A stretch of DNA of 18,403 nucleotides, from the NCBI GenBank assembly GCA_002449135.1, contig DKCH01000065.1, positions 1 through 18,403 on the forward strand, read 5' to 3'. Below are positions 16,254 to 18,403 of this stretch, piece by piece; position 1 is the first letter of the stretch; the number at the start of each line of letters is the position of its first letter. Made by a program: the position numbers and the translations under genes. Source of the stretch: Caryophanales bacterium UBA6879. Lineage in GTDB: Bacteria; Bacillota_I; Bacilli_A; RFN20; CAG-288. The notes under the pieces were generated by a model. The model saw nothing but the letters and a program-made list of their open reading frames with translations. It searched no databases and was not told the origin of the DNA.

Positions 16254-17552
16254 ATGCCAAACATTTCTAAAGTTCATGCTAGAGAAGTCTTAGACTCTCG
16301 TGGCAATCCTACTGTTGAAGTAGAAGTTGAAACCGTATCTGGTGCTTTCGGAAGAGCTATTGTACCTTCTGGTGCCTCTACTGGTGAAAGAGAAGCTATC
16401 GAATTAAGAGATGGTGATAAGAAGAGATATAATGGTAAAGGTACTTTAAAAGCTGTTAATAACGTTAATGAAATTATTGCTCCAGCTGTTTTAGGTTTGC
16501 CTGTTGATCAACAAGTTTTAATTGATAATACCATGATTAAATTAGATGGTACTCCTACTAAGGCTAAGTTAGGTGCTAACGCTATTTTAGGTGTTTCCTT
16601 AGCTTGTGCTAGAGCTGCTGCTAATTACTATGGTATGCCATTATATAGATATATTGGTGGTCCTAATGCTAAGATTTTACCTGTTCCAATGATGAATGTT
16701 TTAAATGGTGGTAAACATGCTGATTCTTGTGTTGATTTCCAAGAATATATGATTATGCCTATTGGTGCTAAATCCATCCATGAAGCTGTTAGAATGGGTG
16801 CTGAAACCTTTGCTGCTTTAAAGAAGATCTTAAAAGAAAGAAAAGATATTACTTCTGTTGGTGATGAAGGTGGCTTTGCTCCTGAAGGATTAAAAGATAA
16901 TGAAGAGCCTTTAGCCTTATTAGTTGAAGCTATTAAAGCTGCTAACTATGTTCCTGGTAAAGATATCGCTTTAGCTATGGATACTGCTTCTTCTGAATTC
17001 TATGATCCTAAAACCAATACTTATGATTTAAAGAGATCTGGTCAAGGTAAGAAGACTACTGAAGAAATGATTCAAATGTATGAATCTTTTGTTGAAAAAT
17101 ATCCTTTAATTTCTCTTGAAGATGGTTTAGCCGAAAACGATTGGGATGGTTGGGTAGAATTAACCAAACGTTTAGGTCATAAGATTCAATTAGTTGGTGA
17201 TGATTTATTTGTTACTAACCCTATCTATGTAAAGAAAGGTATTGAACTTGGTGCTGCTAACTCTGTTTTAATCAAGGTTAACCAAATCGGTACTTTAACT
17301 GAAACCTTAGATGCTATGAGAGTTGCTACTGAACATAATTATACTTGTGTTGTTTCTCATAGATCTGGTGAAACTGAAGATACTACTATTGCTGATTTAG
17401 TCGTCGCTTTAAATGCTGGTCAAATCAAGACCGGTTCACTTTGCAGAACTGATAGAATCGCTAAGTACAATCAATTAATGAGAATTGAAGAAGAATTAGG
17501 TGATACTGCTCAATTCTTAGGTGCTGACGCTTTCTATAATTTAAAGAAGTAA
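16254..17552 (+). CDS. eno: Enolase (phosphopyruvate hydratase)
   Basis: This enzyme converts 2-phosphoglycerate to phosphoenolpyruvate in glycolysis, in the cytoplasm and sometimes displayed on the surface. At 432 residues it is full length. The N-terminal domain begins with the family's HAREVLDSRGNPTVEVEV. Catalytic Glu205 is in GDEGGFAPE (203-211) and Lys341 in VLIKVNQIGT (338-347). Magnesium ligands are Asp243, Glu289 (SLED) and Asp316 (VGDD). The SHRSGET loop (368-374) and GQIKTGSLCRTDRIAKYNQL near the end are intact. Codons ending in C (AAC, ACC, ATC, GTC) are clearly more frequent than in the neighbouring genes, which fits high expression. It stands alone with its own promoter and terminator and has no evident link to the nuclease genes. 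Confidence 0.99.
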   Translation: MPNISKVHAREVLDSRGNPTVEVEVETVSGAFGRAIVPSGASTGEREAIELRDGDKKRYNGKGTLKAVNNVNEIIAPAVLGLPVDQQVLIDNTMIKLDGTPTKAKLGANAILGVSLACARAAANYYGMPLYRYIGGPNAKILPVPMMNVLNGGKHADSCVDFQEYMIMPIGAKSIHEAVRMGAETFAALKKILKERKDITSVGDEGGFAPEGLKDNEEPLALLVEAIKAANYVPGKDIALAMDTASSEFYDPKTNTYDLKRSGQGKKTTEEMIQMYESFVEKYPLISLEDGLAENDWDGWVELTKRLGHKIQLVGDDLFVTNPIYVKKGIELGAANSVLIKVNQIGTLTETLDAMRVATEHNYTCVVSHRSGETEDTTIADLVVALNAGQIKTGSLCRTDRIAKYNQLMRIEEELGDTAQFLGADAFYNLKK

Positions 17553-17574
17553 GCTAATTAAATTAATTTAAATT

Positions 17575-17611
17575 AATCCTTATAGAGTTTTAGGCTTTAT
17601 AAGGATTTTTT
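17575..17611 (+). terminator. Rho-independent terminator of eno
   Basis: A perfect 10-bp stem (AATCCTTATA at 17575-17584 with TATAAGGATT at 17598-17607), extendable by three inner pairs including one G-T, is followed by a T run through 17611. The AT-rich spacer from 17553 to 17574 carries nothing else visible. Confidence 0.9.
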
Positions 17612-17612
17612 A

Positions 17613-17641
17613 TTGTAACTTTCTACATTTTTTATTAAAAT
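17613..17641 (+). promoter_or_regulatory. Promoter of the endonuclease I-like lipoprotein gene
   Basis: TTGTAA (17613-17618) and TAAAAT (17636-17641) are spaced by exactly 17 bp. Expected transcription start is 17647-17649, the position of the GTG start codon. No ribosome binding site is visible between, so the message would be leaderless. Confidence 0.55.
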
Positions 17642-17648
17642 TATTCTT

Positions 17649-18403
17649 GTGAAAAATAAGTGGATTTTAACATTAATTTTTATATCAACTATCACTTCAT
17701 GCGATATAAAACAATCAAATATAACTTCTAGTGAAGTTGTTTCAAGTTCTTCTAATGTTACTAGTGAAATTATCAGTTCAAGTAGTTCATCTAGTATTTC
17801 ATCTAGTAATATATCTAGCAGCTCTAGTGTTAGTTCTAGTGTCTCTAGTAGTTTTAGTAGTTCATCTACTTCGATTGATAATGGATCTTTAAATTCTTAT
17901 TATCGTAGTATTGATTTTAATTTAAAAGGAAAAGAATTAAAAACACGTTTACATTATTTAATTGATGATGCTAAATCATATTCTTATAATGAATTACCTG
18001 AACTTTATAGACAGACTGATTATGGAAATGGATATATTTTAGATATATATTCTAATTGTAAACAAAATTCTTTTGGCTCAAGTTATAAAAAAGAAGGCGA
18101 TATTTTAAATAGGGAACATATAATTCCTCAATCTGTTTTTTATAAGAAATCACCAATGCGCTCTGATTTATTTCATGTTTTACCAACTGATGGATATGTA
18201 AATAATAGAAGAAGCAATTACCCGCATGCAGAAGTTTCTAATATTAATTTTACATCTACAAATGGAACAAAAGTTGGAAGCTCTAAAACTAGTGGAGTAA
18301 GTGGTAGTGTATGTGAACCAGCTGACGAGTATAAAGGTGATGTGGCTAGAATATATTTTTATTTTGCTACTAGATATGAAGATAAGTTTTCTGGATTTAA
18401 AAG
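17649..18403 (+). CDS. Endonuclease I-family lipoprotein, 5' part (3' end outside window)
   Basis: The frame is open from GTG 17649 to the right edge, 251 codons, so the C-terminus is missing. Residues 1-17 are a signal peptide and ITSC gives the lipid Cys at 18. A very Ser-rich linker covers 27-75. From about 85 on it matches the endonuclease I family (EndA/Vvn type, His-Me finger): NREHIIPQS (154-162) with Glu156 and catalytic His157, DLFHVLPTDGYVNNRRSN (173-190) with Asn185 as likely second metal ligand, and GDVARIYFYFATRY near the edge. These enzymes cut DNA (often RNA too) without sequence preference and need a divalent metal. GTG is the only start that gives a complete signal peptide. 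It is divided from the main nuclease operon by the RDD and eno genes, but would also place a nuclease on the cell surface. Confidence 0.88.
   Translation, partial: MKNKWILTLIFISTITSCDIKQSNITSSEVVSSSSNVTSEIISSSSSSSISSSNISSSSSVSSSVSSSFSSSSTSIDNGSLNSYYRSIDFNLKGKELKTRLHYLIDDAKSYSYNELPELYRQTDYGNGYILDIYSNCKQNSFGSSYKKEGDILNREHIIPQSVFYKKSPMRSDLFHVLPTDGYVNNRRSNYPHAEVSNINFTSTNGTKVGSSKTSGVSGSVCEPADEYKGDVARIYFYFATRYEDKFSGFK
17727..17873 (+). repeat. Low-complexity AGT/TCA/TCT triplet tract encoding a Ser-rich linker
   Basis: These 49 codons include 33 for Ser, written in alternating AGT, TCA, TCT and a few other triplets, with Val, Ile and Asn between. It links the lipid anchor to the nuclease domain, probably as a flexible tether. 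The mixed codons suggest selection for serine itself and not recent slippage of one triplet. Confidence 0.7.

Overview
The window is AT-rich DNA with short gaps, all genes on the + strand, many lipoproteins (signal peptide plus lipobox Cys) and no sign of an outer membrane. Trp is written TGG, TGA ends one gene, and no long gene is interrupted by TGA, so the standard bacterial code is in use. Gene content and order recall Mollicutes. I infer an uncultured, host-associated lineage of Bacilli/Mycoplasmatota that kept the standard code. The exact taxon cannot be read from this window.

Layout. (1) 1-3855: the 3' end of a BspA-type leucine-rich-repeat surface protein, then a large lipoprotein made of three similar modules, closed by a strong terminator. 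(2) 4006-13814: a tight seven-gene unit with gaps of 2, -1, 14, 3, 2 and 27 nt. It encodes an MsmK/UgpC-type ABC ATPase with a helical insertion of about 130 residues, two CUT1-type permeases, a substrate-binding lipoprotein, a staphylococcal-nuclease-like lipoprotein with OB-fold domains, a small zinc-ribbon membrane protein, and a large OB-fold/Big_2 lipoprotein. A promoter lies in front and a 13-bp-stem terminator behind. (3) 13913-16121: two overlapping RDD-type membrane proteins with large loops between TM1 and TM2. (4) 16254-17552: enolase with its own promoter and terminator. (5) 17649 to the right edge: the start of a second nuclease lipoprotein of the endonuclease I (His-Me finger) family.

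How they may work together. Region 2 looks like one surface machine. A lipid-anchored nuclease with its catalytic residues intact would cut extracellular nucleic acid, OB-fold lipoproteins could hold it, and a binding protein plus ABC importer would bring in a product. As I recall it, Mycoplasma pneumoniae MPN133-136 and the M. hyopneumoniae mhp379 region also place a surface nuclease beside a UgpC/A/E-like transporter. The added zinc-ribbon protein and duplicated OB/Big_2 lipoprotein are the less described parts. The nuclease assignments rest on visible residues; the transported substrate is inference.

Two genes (13913 and 17649) have no Shine-Dalgarno sequence and a -10 box placed so that transcription would begin at or within about two bases of the start codon, which suggests leaderless mRNAs. 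No tRNA, rRNA, CRISPR array or insertion sequence was seen, and no gene-free stretch exceeds 300 bases.
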